64,000 nt of DNA from Gallionella sp. (GTDB taxonomy: Bacteria; Pseudomonadota; Gammaproteobacteria; Burkholderiales; Gallionellaceae). The stretch's first letter is position 1. The number at the start of each line of letters is the position of its first letter. The notes below the pieces were generated by a model. It saw only the letters and a program-made list of their open reading frames with translations. It did not search any database and was not told where the DNA came from. Location of the stretch: contig JAHFRA010000005.1 of assembly GCA_023259035.1 (NCBI GenBank), positions 1 through 64,000 on the forward strand. The letters are read 5' to 3'. Made by a program: the position numbers and the translations under genes. Positions 26,843 through 35,637 of this stretch are shown here, piece by piece.

Positions 26843-29800
26843 TCAATCCGACCGGATATACCAGAACACGCGAGATCTGGGTCCGGACGGGTTAATGGTC
26901 ACCTTTGTTCCCTGCAGAGCTGATTGATTGGCCGCCGTAGTATCAACTCCGCCGATAATGAATGGCAGCTTGACTCCATCTACATCCACAACCCCTGCCA
27001 CAGGAGACGGCGGCATGCCGCCACCCAAGAATTCAGCAGAACGATTTGTGCCAACCGGAGCGCCAGTCAGGAAATCGACTGCATAACCCCTGGCGATCCC
27101 TATATTTACCACACAAGCTGAGGTGGGTGCTGATGGTGCGTTAGTCCCGAAATACGTTACACCGCCAATGGTCAGCGGTTTATTTACGGATTGTTCGCAC
27201 TGCGTGTCGTAGTCGAACCGCCAACCCCTTGTTGACGTCTTCGTTACCCCACTCGTGACATTCGTAAGCGTTGTTGTCGTTCCTGCCAGCGCAATTGTAG
27301 ACACACCCGAAGTAACATTAACCAGCCCGATATTGGTAGCCGCATCACTTGGAAGCACCACGCTATAATCACCCCCCGTTGTGCTGCTCCAACCGGCAGT
27401 AGCAACTGCGGAAGAATCATTCGGCTGATCCATCAGCATAAAAAATTGATTCTTTACAAAATTACCCGCCGTGCTTGAAAAGCTTCCGCAAGCGTAACTA
27501 TCGATCAAAGGATGCTCCCGATCACCAGAGCCAACCAAAACAGCGTTATAAGTGGCCGTCGGTACGACGTTTGGCCCGCTCAAAAATTTACGCGGATTAT
27601 TTGTTTCGCTCAGGTAGGCAATGTCTGTAGCGTACGTCGTTACCCCGGATGCTGTCGTACTCGTTGTGCTGCTCCATCCGGCAGCGATAAATGAAGCATC
27701 GCTGCTGCTTGCCGTCAGCGACGTGCCGTTGAACGAGCCTACTTTGACGCGATAAACATAACCTTTTGTGTCAGCCGCATAGACATACGTCAGATTGCCA
27801 CTGATGTCGGTCACCACGGACAGGTCACCGGGCACGCTGGCATGGGTGGGGTAGGTTCTAATAATGGCGCCGGTATCCGCATCGACAAACCATACCTGCG
27901 CCCCTTTGGTTCCACAGCCGCTGCTGGTTATAAGATTCCTGTCCTCGCACTGGTCATAACCGCCGCCGAAAACCAGTACCGGTTTTGGGACGCCACCACT
28001 CGTATAGCCGCTAAGATAAGCAAGCGTCGGCTTGGACCAGGTCTGCCCGATTCCGCTCCAGCCGGTTGAACAGCTCGCATCATCCGTCGTGAGGTTGGTA
28101 AAACAGCCCTTGCGCCACTTGATGGCCGGGCTAGACGGATCAGTAACATCGAAGGCATAAACGGCCCGCCCTCCGCGCCGCATGGAGGGATATATCCAGA
28201 CAGTCGCGCCACTTTGGTACACACCGATGCCGCCATCAAAGAAGTAATCCTTCCTGACTCCAGCGCCCGCGCTAGCACTACCAAATGGATCGGCCGGGTA
28301 GGGGATGAGATTCGTTGATGATCCGTTGTCTTTTAACCGGTTCAGGTGGCCAAAAGTCTCCGGCGCGATAAAACTCCACAGCTCGGTACCCTCCGCATCG
28401 GTTGTACCGCCATCGACGGCATGAAGCGCACCGTCATCCGCGCCATAGTATGAAATGACTCCCGTCACACCGCCATAATCCACCACGGCAGGCTGTGAAT
28501 GCACCACCCCGCCGTGAACCGATGGGCGCATTTCTGCGGTAATCGCCACGCCTCCTGAAGAGTTGTTATTCTCGTTCAGAATGTCGTGACCTCGCACCCA
28601 GTCGATGAGCGGGTCGACCTCGGCTGCTGTAACGTTGAATGGCACAGCACCAGCGGCACCTTCAATCGCTGTATTGCTGGTGGCAAAGTTGGTGAGCGTA
28701 GTACAACTGGTCGCCGATGAACCGTCGCAGGTTTTGAGCACCCGCGTCAGGTAATTCGTGCTGGACTGGGTCGCTCCGGATACGCCCCTCAACCGCTGAG
28801 CCGCGCCGCCTTTTTCGACCGTATCGCCATCGGGCGCATCTGACCAGATCGAGGTGGAACCAGCTACCGGATAAGCGGAGGTCTCGGCAGAGCAACCGCC
28901 TTTTGAATTCGACCCGGAATAATTCCAGTATTGACCGGAATCTGTAGTCCACATGCTGTCCGCGCAGGGCGAGACAAACCCTGTCGTGCTGCTGATGGCT
29001 TCATCCCCGTGTTTGTCTGCCAAGCGCATTACGCCATTAAACACCTTAAACTTGTACTGTTTCAGGTTGCCGGCCCAGCGGGGTTTCGCGCCGCCGTCCG
29101 GACGGAACATGCCCATGAACACCTGGTTCAGGTAGGTGCCTTGCGTGTTGACGCTGACCGGCAGGCTGGATGACGCAAATACGCTGTTGACCGACTGGAT
29201 CTCAGAAAAAATCTTGCGCAATGCGTTCTTGATGGCATCCTCATCGGTAGCTGAGAAATACTTGCCGCCACCATTGGTTGCCATGCTCATCAGCAGTTTG
29301 GTTTGATCCACGCTCTGCGCATCCTTGAATACGTCAATCGTATAAGTGATGATGTTTTGCTGGCCGGTTGCGCTGCTGACATCGGTCTTGTTCAGGAACT
29401 TTGCCCATTCGTCGGCATAGTTGGCGCTGGTGCCGGTGGAGGTGCCGGTGGCAACAATGGCGTTGACGGTGGCATTGCCATAAATGTTGTAACTGTAAGT
29501 CGTGGTCGTCTTGCTGCCGGACCTGCTGAACGAATAGGTGGGCGCGCCCGACCCCACTCGGCTGAAACTGAGGCCTGATGCGCTGGTAGCGGTGCCGGTA
29601 ATGGTGTAGGTATTGCCGGTGGTAACGTTCTTGCTGCCGGTAATAACGCACTTTTTGGATCCCCCAACATTTGGTACACAACTATCAGCCCAATTTACTG
29701 AGAAACTTCCTGCAATAAAGCCGAGTCCGGGCGCGGCAGCAGTGCACAATGCGGCACTTCCTATACAGTTAGCAGCGTTAACATTTTGAGTGACCCCTGT

Positions 29801-31276
29801 TTGAACATAAGTGCAGTTCGCAGTGACCACTGCACCGCAACTCCGGCTGGTCCATGGCGGGCCAGCATAATCGGTAGCAGCGTTGGCATTGCATGAGGCA
29901 AGATCGGCACGGCAGGAAGAGGTCTGTGTGCCGGTGCTGGTGGTATAGGAACAGTTGCCGGCTTTTTGCGTACAGGTCACGCCGCCGGGATAGGCAGCGA
30001 GATTAGCAGCCGTTTCCGCCGTCGTGCAGGCGGCCGCACTGGCGTAAGTACCGGCTGTGCCACCCAGACCACAGGCGGTGTCGCCCAGTGCGGTAGTGCC
30101 GGCGGCACAAGCGACGCCGCTGAGGGCGCAAGTGACGCTGTCATAGGTGGCGGCGTTAGCCGTCGTTTCCGCCGTCGTACAGGCAGCGGCATCGGCGTAT
30201 GCCCCGCAGGCCGTGGCGGCAAGCGCTGTGGTGGCGGTGCTGCTGCTGCTGCTGGCGATCGAACAGGTGTAGCTGGCGTAAGCCGCGCCATAGGTGGTCG
30301 CCGCTGCGGCCTCGCAGGCAGCCTTGCCGGCGGCCGTGTTGGCATAGGTACCAAGGGCAGTAGTGCTAAGCAGCGTCTGGGTAACGGTGGGTGTCACGGC
30401 AAAATCGGGCACCGGCAGTGGCGTAGCATCGCCGCCCACGCCGGTCAGCAATGTCGACGGAGAGTCCTGTACCGGAAAACCGTTGCCGATGAAAATGACA
30501 AAGTTCTTGGCGCAACCGTTGCCGCTGTTGAGCGGGGAACGGTAGTTGAGATCGGTGCGCGGTATGTCCCATGACCCGGTTGCATTAGCTCCCACTGTAC
30601 CGGACAAGGTCTGGGTATAGGCTTTGTAATCGGCGTTGGCCTCCGGGGCGCCGGAATAGCGGGTTAAGCCGAAGTGGCTGGCATCATCAACCCCGGTCGA
30701 GCATCTGGCAACGTCGTCGTTGGCGTGCGCCGGGCAAGTGTAGCCGCCGAAATACTTGAACACCTCATACAGGGCTGCACTGTAATCGGTCTTGGAAGTG
30801 CCGACCTTTTCGGACGGGCTGGCGAAGTTCTGGTAGATGCAGTTGGGGGTGTTGTTGTAACTGTTTAAACCGTTGGTGCACGAGGAAGGATTGCCCAGCA
30901 TTTCCTGAAAAGCGGCTTTTCTGGTGCTGTCCATCTGGCGAACTTTGAAGCGGACATAACCTCCCGGACCGTTGGGATTGTTCGCGGTGCTTCCCGGGGT
31001 GAACATCATCAGGCCGACGTTGACGGTACTGCCGAGTTCACCAATGACGGTGCGTAACGCATCGAGTTCGGCTTGTCCCTGCTTGATGCCGCCCGGCCAG
31101 TGCTGATTGGCCGCATCCCAGTTCGCGCTGTTGTCGATGACGACTAGGATATTGGGGTTGGAAGCCTCGGCGCCGCTAGATTTGTAGATGTCGATGTCCT
31201 CGGCCAAGCCGACCGTCGCGGTAACGAGCATCCCCACAAGGGAAAGTGCCAGCAGGATTTTATTAAATGATTTCAT
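26843..31276 (-). CDS. pilY1: PilY1-family pilus tip protein, second copy, with Cys/Ala-rich insert
   Basis: 1477 residues from ATG 31276, preceded by GGAGG. A signal peptide (LLALSLVGMLVTATVGLAED) is followed by a von Willebrand A-like domain with a variant MIDAS start (IDNSANWD instead of DxSGSM). Residues about 305-506 form an insertion rich in Ala, Thr and Cys with repeated CTTAET..ANxAxY...TC units. The C-terminal part is the PilY1 propeller (YYGADDGALHAVDGG, ELWSFIAPETFG, AADTKGYVYRVKVG). It differs strongly from the first copy outside this core. Last gene of the second pilus operon. Confidence 0.9.
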   Translation of the reverse strand: MKSFNKILLALSLVGMLVTATVGLAEDIDIYKSSGAEASNPNILVVIDNSANWDAANQHWPGGIKQGQAELDALRTVIGELGSTVNVGLMMFTPGSTANNPNGPGGYVRFKVRQMDSTRKAAFQEMLGNPSSCTNGLNSYNNTPNCIYQNFASPSEKVGTSKTDYSAALYEVFKYFGGYTCPAHANDDVARCSTGVDDASHFGLTRYSGAPEANADYKAYTQTLSGTVGANATGSWDIPRTDLNYRSPLNSGNGCAKNFVIFIGNGFPVQDSPSTLLTGVGGDATPLPVPDFAVTPTVTQTLLSTTALGTYANTAAGKAACEAAAATTYGAAYASYTCSIASSSSSTATTALAATACGAYADAAACTTAETTANAATYDSVTCALSGVACAAGTTALGDTACGLGGTAGTYASAAACTTAETAANLAAYPGGVTCTQKAGNCSYTTSTGTQTSSCRADLASCNANAATDYAGPPWTSRSCGAVVTANCTYVQTGVTQNVNAANCIGSAALCTAAAPGLGFIAGSFSVNWADSCVPNVGGSKKCVITGSKNVTTGNTYTITGTATSASGLSFSRVGSGAPTYSFSRSGSKTTTTYSYNIYGNATVNAIVATGTSTGTSANYADEWAKFLNKTDVSSATGQQNIITYTIDVFKDAQSVDQTKLLMSMATNGGGKYFSATDEDAIKNALRKIFSEIQSVNSVFASSSLPVSVNTQGTYLNQVFMGMFRPDGGAKPRWAGNLKQYKFKVFNGVMRLADKHGDEAISSTTGFVSPCADSMWTTDSGQYWNYSGSNSKGGCSAETSAYPVAGSTSIWSDAPDGDTVEKGGAAQRLRGVSGATQSSTNYLTRVLKTCDGSSATSCTTLTNFATSNTAIEGAAGAVPFNVTAAEVDPLIDWVRGHDILNENNNSSGGVAITAEMRPSVHGGVVHSQPAVVDYGGVTGVISYYGADDGALHAVDGGTTDAEGTELWSFIAPETFGHLNRLKDNGSSTNLIPYPADPFGSASAGAGVRKDYFFDGGIGVYQSGATVWIYPSMRRGGRAVYAFDVTDPSSPAIKWRKGCFTNLTTDDASCSTGWSGIGQTWSKPTLAYLSGYTSGGVPKPVLVFGGGYDQCEDRNLITSSGCGTKGAQVWFVDADTGAIIRTYPTHASVPGDLSVVTDISGNLTYVYAADTKGYVYRVKVGSFNGTSLTASSSDASFIAAGWSSTTSTTASGVTTYATDIAYLSETNNPRKFLSGPNVVPTATYNAVLVGSGDREHPLIDSYACGSFSSTAGNFVKNQFFMLMDQPNDSSAVATAGWSSTTGGDYSVVLPSDAATNIGLVNVTSGVSTIALAGTTTTLTNVTSGVTKTSTRGWRFDYDTQCEQSVNKPLTIGGVTYFGTNAPSAPTSACVVNIGIARGYAVDFLTGAPVGTNRSAEFLGGGMPPSPVAGVVDVDGVKLPFIIGGVDTTAANQSALQGTKVTINPSGPRSRVFWYIRSD
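29759..30364 (-). repeat. Cys/Ala-rich repeats inside pilY1 (second copy)
   Basis: About 200 codons with at least two clear copies of a unit containing TACG-YA-AAACTTAET-AN-A-Y-VTC, plus more diverged copies on both sides. Most units carry two or three cysteines. Confidence 0.75.
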
Positions 31277-31412
31277 GACAACCTCCATTCATTAAATGCC
31301 ACAAGTGAATCTCTAGTAGTCGTTTATTTACAAGCATCCCCCTACGCGGCTTGCCCGCTTATCTCTTTCGCTCCTTGATGGCCGCACCCCATAGCAGGGC
31401 ATGGCCCGCATT

Positions 31413-31919
31413 TCAGGTTATCCCCCCAGCCCCCGCACAAGACGAGACTGCGGCATTTATGCCGGTAATGGTTTTGATCCCCTGGTTCACGGTGACGGTC
31501 GCGCCCGATCCGTGCAGATCGGTCACCACCGCAGTCACTTGCCACTCCGCCCAGTAACAAACCGCACCAACCGAGCCAAAGCACACCTTTGGCAGATTGG
31601 CATCGGTGGGTTGGGATGCAACCATGGAAACACAACTGGGCGCGGGCGTGAATGCCACAGAGTAATCCGCAACCCCATCGCCATTTATGTCGATAGTTTG
31701 CGTCGCAGGCGCAGTTGTCAGGAATGCGTTGTTGCTGAGCACGGATTCGATGGCTTTTTGCCCGGCAGCAACGGCCTCTTCACGAAGCTGGGCGTTGCCC
31801 ACTACCTGGATGCCTGACGTGGTGGCATTCATCGCGGAAATCGCCATCATGGTCAGCAACACCAGCATGACGAGTGCCACCATCAGGGTGCTGCCGTGCT
31901 GTTTATGCAACGGTATCAT
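31413..31919 (-). CDS. pilX: PilX-family minor pilin, second copy
   Basis: 168 residues, shorter than the first-copy PilX. The N-terminus (KQHGSTLMVALVMLVLLTMMAISAMNATTSGIQVVGNAQLREEAVAAGQKAIE) has the PilX pattern, with VGN in place of AGN. The start overlaps the pilW stop (ATGA). Three cysteines lie in the C-terminal half. It lies 137 bases upstream of pilY1. Confidence 0.88.
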   Translation of the reverse strand: MIPLHKQHGSTLMVALVMLVLLTMMAISAMNATTSGIQVVGNAQLREEAVAAGQKAIESVLSNNAFLTTAPATQTIDINGDGVADYSVAFTPAPSCVSMVASQPTDANLPKVCFGSVGAVCYWAEWQVTAVVTDLHGSGATVTVNQGIKTITGINAAVSSCAGAGGIT

Positions 31920-32956
31920 GGCGCCCTCCGTCCGGATGGGTTGACCAGGCGAACCACCTGAGTGTAGGCGTGGCGCTTATAGTGATCTCCCGCCGCCGGA
32001 GTAAAAGTTATGGCAGGCGACCCACCAAGCGCATAGGTTTTGGTATCCGTGTAACCCGCAGTCGAATCAATATTCCTTGCAACAATGTTGAGTTTCACCG
32101 ACATGATGTTGGGCCAATCGGCAAGTGCAGGAACAGTAATGTAGTTTTCGACGGCCCCATCGTTGTTGGTATCCTGTCCATAATCGATTTGCATGAATTC
32201 GATTCCCTCGACCAGCGGCACTATGGTCGAGTTGTCCATGGTGCTCGTAGCGCTAAGTTCCATTCGTTTCAGCGTGGGAATCCCATCACCCGCCTGGTTG
32301 TTGGAGTCGATGAAGTAGATATGCACCATCATGCGCCGCAGGCTGGTGTAGGGGCCGGTGGCGGGGAGGATGCCGAACGGGCAATTCATCTGGTGCAAGG
32401 TGAAGCTGGCGGGAGTGTTGTCAAGTATGTGGGTCAGTGCGTCGTATTGGCACACGTTTGTTTGCAGGTAAGGGGTTCCATTTACTGCTGCCGCCTGCGC
32501 GACGGCGGCTGATGTATCAACACGGCGGACGACCAGGATGTCGCTGCCGGCTTTTAATGTGGCGGGCAGACAGGCTGGAGGAGCGGTCGCGGCAACAGTG
32601 GCGTTGACAGCGTTATATCCCTGAATGTGCAAAGGGAGTGCGGCTTTAATATCGGACATGGTGGTCGAGCAGGGATTGGCTTGGGCTGCTGTGGGCAGTG
32701 CCAGTGAAGTGGTGTCAAGCCCCGCGTAGAAGCCTGCCAGCTTCAGGTCTTCGGCCAATGTTTCCAGTGCGTAACGCCCGTTGTCAATCATGCGATTTGA
32801 CTTGTCCAGCTCGGCGCGCGCCTTGCTTTGGTTGACGAATAAAGTGGTGAGAGCGGACAAAATGATCAGGCCGAGCGTAATGGAAATCATCAGCTCTATC
32901 AGCGACAGTCCCGACTGTGTTTGCCGCTTCGCATTAACGTGAAACTCGCGCAGCAA
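31916..32956 (-). CDS. pilW: PilW-family minor pilin, second copy
   Basis: About 346 residues if translation starts at TTG 32956, which gives the leader MLREFHVNAKRQTQSG before LSLIELMISITLGLIILSALTTLFVNQSKA. The frame stays open to 33154, but that extension runs through a hairpin and has no pilin character. LEKL-like conserved residues after the spine (NGRYALETLAEDLKLAGFY) confirm PilW. The start codon is the weakest part of the call: there is no ATG close to the prepilin cleavage site. Confidence 0.85.
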   Translation of the reverse strand: MLREFHVNAKRQTQSGLSLIELMISITLGLIILSALTTLFVNQSKARAELDKSNRMIDNGRYALETLAEDLKLAGFYAGLDTTSLALPTAAQANPCSTTMSDIKAALPLHIQGYNAVNATVAATAPPACLPATLKAGSDILVVRRVDTSAAVAQAAAVNGTPYLQTNVCQYDALTHILDNTPASFTLHQMNCPFGILPATGPYTSLRRMMVHIYFIDSNNQAGDGIPTLKRMELSATSTMDNSTIVPLVEGIEFMQIDYGQDTNNDGAVENYITVPALADWPNIMSVKLNIVARNIDSTAGYTDTKTYALGGSPAITFTPAAGDHYKRHAYTQVVRLVNPSGRRAP

Positions 32957-33064
32957 GCTGGTCGCCCGCCCCCGCTTGCAGGATAACCAGCGACTTGGCG
33001 GCGGCTGTATGCAGCCTAGTCGAATGGCTGCTAGTTGTTTCACCCAGAGGATTGGGGAGAGTGA

Positions 33065-33116
33065 AACGGACATGGCAGGTTTCATCATCTGAGGCGGAAT
33101 TCCTGCCATGTCCGTT
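33065..33116. repeat. 15-bp perfect inverted repeat between pilV and pilW (second operon)
   Basis: AACGGACATGGCAGG (33065-33079) and its exact complement CCTGCCATGTCCGTT (33102-33116) flank a 22-base loop. The hairpin lies in the only long spacer of the operon and has no T-run, so it may process or partly attenuate the transcript or be a mobile remnant. Confidence 0.75.
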
Positions 33117-33138
33117 AGCAGGTGCGGAGTGGGTGCGT

Positions 33139-33726
33139 TCAACATGTCAGGCATCCTATGCTGACGGGGAGCGCAATCGCGCGACGTTTAGTTTCGTCGG
33201 CCCCATATAGCCCCGCCCCGCAAGTTATGGCTGGTGCGGCGGTACTGTGCAATCCCTGCCACGCCACAGCTACCAGATATTCGCCGGCAGCGCCGGCTGC
33301 CGGTGCAACAGTCTGCGTTATGCAACCCCGCGCGCCGATCATCGCACCGACACTGCTCGCCGCCGCATTCTTTTCTGCCACACCCAGCAGCGCGTTATGC
33401 CATTCACACAAATCATTGTCCGCAATGGCGTTGCCAGTGGTTACCGGGCACGCGGCTCCCGTGCCCAGCGCGGCAGGCACCAGAGCTGTGGTTATATAAA
33501 GCGCGGCATTATTACGGTTGGCATTAATGCGGCTTTCCATATCTCTCAGCATGATTAACGCTTGCGAACGCTGGTAGGCTTCCATTTGCGAAGTAAATGA
33601 TTTGCCCTGCAATCCGGCCAATCCCAGCAGCCCGATCATCAGGATTACGATGGTGATCAACACCTCGATCATGCTGGAACCCCTGTCCTGAGCCAGTCGA
33701 AGGGCGGCGCTTCTGGAAGCGTTCAT
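33139..33726 (-). CDS. pilV: PilV-family minor pilin, second copy
   Basis: 195 residues from ATG 33726, which overlaps the fimT stop by ATGA and has GGAG 8 bases upstream. The mature N-terminus SSMIEVLITIVILMIGLLGLAGLQGKSF is a good PilV spine (Glu at +5). The leader (MNASRSAALRLAQDRG) is unusually long because part of it is encoded by a repeat also found inside pilI (GTCCTGAGCC...CGAAGGGC). Six or more cysteines lie in the head domain. Confidence 0.88.
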   Translation of the reverse strand: MNASRSAALRLAQDRGSSMIEVLITIVILMIGLLGLAGLQGKSFTSQMEAYQRSQALIMLRDMESRINANRNNAALYITTALVPAALGTGAACPVTTGNAIADNDLCEWHNALLGVAEKNAAASSVGAMIGARGCITQTVAPAAGAAGEYLVAVAWQGLHSTAAPAITCGAGLYGADETKRRAIALPVSIGCLTC

Positions 33727-34202
33727 GTGCAAGCTCCCTTGATGGTGCGCGGCATCCCGCTCAGGTCAATCTTGAGGCAACGGATATTCGCGGTTGCCGT
33801 TCCCGCAACGTCAATCTGAAAAGTTGCCGCTGCAGTCGCCCTGCCGGTCCTGGCGTAAGCCACGCTGGCTGGCGCACCGGTTGCGGCTATGGATACCCCC
33901 TTCAGAGCCGCCTGCGATCTGATTGTTTCGATGGTTCCAGTGGTTGATGCTATCGTCCAGCCCTTTCCCCAGTCGGCAGTATCTGCAGGAGTCAGCGTGA
34001 CATTGCCGTTGCGTTTGATAGCCTCGCTTCTTGCCAGAGCCAGGTTGGTGAACAATTCGAAACTTGCATTTTTTACCTGCTGGGCTTGACTCAACGACCG
34101 GAAGCTTGGCACGGCAATGGCCGCCAGAATGCCCATCACCGCCACAACCACCAACAGTTCGGCGAGGGTGAAACCAGACTCGGTCGGACGCAAGCTTTTC
34201 AT
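33723..34202 (-). CDS. fimT: FimT/GspH-family pseudopilin, second copy
   Basis: 159 residues. The leader MKSLRPTESG is followed by FTLAELLVVVAVMGILAAIAVPSFRSLSQAQQ, then NLALARSEAIKRNGNVTL, the FimT signature. It begins 7 bases after the pilE stop, and its stop overlaps the pilV start. Confidence 0.9.
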   Translation of the reverse strand: MKSLRPTESGFTLAELLVVVAVMGILAAIAVPSFRSLSQAQQVKNASFELFTNLALARSEAIKRNGNVTLTPADTADWGKGWTIASTTGTIETIRSQAALKGVSIAATGAPASVAYARTGRATAAATFQIDVAGTATANIRCLKIDLSGMPRTIKGACT

Positions 34203-34209
34203 GGTTTTT

Positions 34210-34596
34210 TTACCACTTGGCGGCGGGTGTTTTGGTGCCGTCACTCGACAAGGCCAATGTGCCGTCACCGCTCTGCGTGGAACTGGTCGGGATGGCGGTA
34301 ATGGTGAAAGACGGCGGTACTGCCACCACCACGATTCCGCAACAGGCCGCGTAATGCTTGCTGACGTCGGCGGGAACCGTCATTCCAAGTGTAGTCAGAT
34401 CAAGTGCGTAGGAGCGCGCGTCGAGCTGATATTGCTTCTGACGGTTTGCCACTTCCACCATAAAAGCCTGTGCAGCGGCGCGATTACCCTTGACGACATA
34501 ACTCCGGTAGCTTGGCAGGGCAATCGCCGCTATAACTCCGATAATCACCACGACAATCATCAATTCAATCAGGCTGAAGCCTTTTTGCATTTTCAT
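34210..34596 (-). CDS. pilE: PilE-family minor pilin, second copy
   Basis: 128 residues, first gene of the second minor pilin operon. Start 34596 follows AAGGAGAG. The leader MKMQKG is identical to the first copy, and the spine FSLIELMIVVVIIGVIAAIALPSYRSYV is close to it. The head is short with a vicinal Cys-Cys (YAACCGIV) instead of a long disulfide loop. The upstream leader region separates it from the ANTAR regulator gene on the same strand. Confidence 0.9.
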   Translation of the reverse strand: MKMQKGFSLIELMIVVVIIGVIAAIALPSYRSYVVKGNRAAAQAFMVEVANRQKQYQLDARSYALDLTTLGMTVPADVSKHYAACCGIVVVAVPPSFTITAIPTSSTQSGDGTLALSSDGTKTPAAKW

Positions 34597-35031
34597 AGTG
34601 CTCTCCTTGTCGGTGTGTATTGCGGAAACTCCATGCAGCCGAGCCTTGCATATCGGCAGGCGTCGGGTACGGCGGCGAGATTACATTCGCGGCTAAGGGT
34701 GGCTTAAAACAAGATATTTTTTTGACCGATGGCTTTCGTGTTGATGCCACCGAATGACGTGTGCCGGAGTCTGTCATCAGACAGCACGACTTCACAGACC
34801 GATCAATCGACACGAACGTCCGCCGATTGCGAAAACAAGTTGCAAGCCCCCAGAACATACGCGCCTCCTGCTTTTTTGCATTCTTCATAATTCCCGTTGC
34901 ATGGGATAAGCCATTGCGGGAAAAATTTAGAGACGTGTTCTGGATCTCATGAACTCGATGCCGGGGTCAGGGGCAAACCGAGTTCTTCGCAACATACTGC
35001 TCGCAGCTCCAAAAATCAAGAAAAATCTTCG
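34597..35031 (-). promoter_or_regulatory. 435-base leader between the ANTAR regulator gene and pilE (second operon)
   Basis: No gene is supported here. A T7 run on the plus strand (34717-34723, read TCAAAAAAA on the operon strand) lies 121 bases before pilE; a similar run lies 125 bases before the first pilE. A short perfect hairpin (CTGTC-ATCA-GACAG, 34771-34784) is also present. The region must contain the promoter or read-through leader of the second pilus operon. No sigma-54 box could be fixed with confidence. Confidence 0.45.
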
Positions 35032-35637
35032 CTAAGCTCCAAGGTTCAGAGTCTCACTCGCCATAACCACATCCGCCGCAAGCTCCGCCAGTTTGCGATT
35101 CTGGCTGCGAGCGGTTTTGCGCAACAGCTCAAAAGCAGCCTTGCGCCCAACATGATATTGCACCATGGTGATGCCGATGGCGATACTGATTTCACGTTCA
35201 CTGTCGAGTGCTCCTTGCAACTGCCTCCCGGTTTTTTTCAAACTTTGGATTTCTTTGGCACGGGCCAAGGCAGCTTTGATGGCCGGCAACAGTTGTGGTG
35301 TATCGACCGGCTTCACCAGGTAACCCAGCGCGCCACATACGGTTGCCCGATCAACGATCTCCTGGTCGCTGTAGGCGGTCAGCAGCATGAAAGGGATATG
35401 ATCGAACGATTGCAGCCGTTCCACCAGCTCCAATCCGCTCCTGCCGGGCATGTTGACATCGAGGATGACCAGATCAGGCCGCTCTCCGCTCGCCAGAACG
35501 GCTTCCGCATCGTCCACCGATTCTGCGGTGCTGACGCCATAGCCCGCTCCGGTCAATCCATGTGAGAGAGTTGACAACACCAGGCGGTCATCATCAACCA
35601 ATAATATTCTGCTTCCAGGAGCGGCGTTGGCATTCAT
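35032..35637 (-). CDS. ANTAR-domain response regulator (RNA-binding antiterminator type)
   Basis: 201 residues. The receiver domain (10-125) has VDDD, phosphoacceptor Asp60 (VILDVNMP) and Lys109 (LVKPVD). A short coiled coil is followed by an ANTAR domain (about 140-195: IAIGITMVQYHVGRKAAFELL and ARSQNRKLAELAADVV). ANTAR proteins bind paired RNA hairpins and prevent transcription termination, so this is an RNA-level regulator and not a DNA-binding one. The start overlaps the stop of the MASE1 kinase gene by ATGA, so the two form a pair. The next gene downstream on the strand is pilE of the second operon. Confidence 0.9.
   Translation of the reverse strand: MNANAAPGSRILLVDDDRLVLSTLSHGLTGAGYGVSTAESVDDAEAVLASGERPDLVILDVNMPGRSGLELVERLQSFDHIPFMLLTAYSDQEIVDRATVCGALGYLVKPVDTPQLLPAIKAALARAKEIQSLKKTGRQLQGALDSEREISIAIGITMVQYHVGRKAAFELLRKTARSQNRKLAELAADVVMASETLNLGA

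Noticed and set aside
34961-35000. GGGGCAAACC resembling part of a c-di-GMP riboswitch
   Set aside because: The second conserved block (GACGCAAAGCC-like) and the tetraloop receptor are missing, and the orientation does not lead into a suitable gene.
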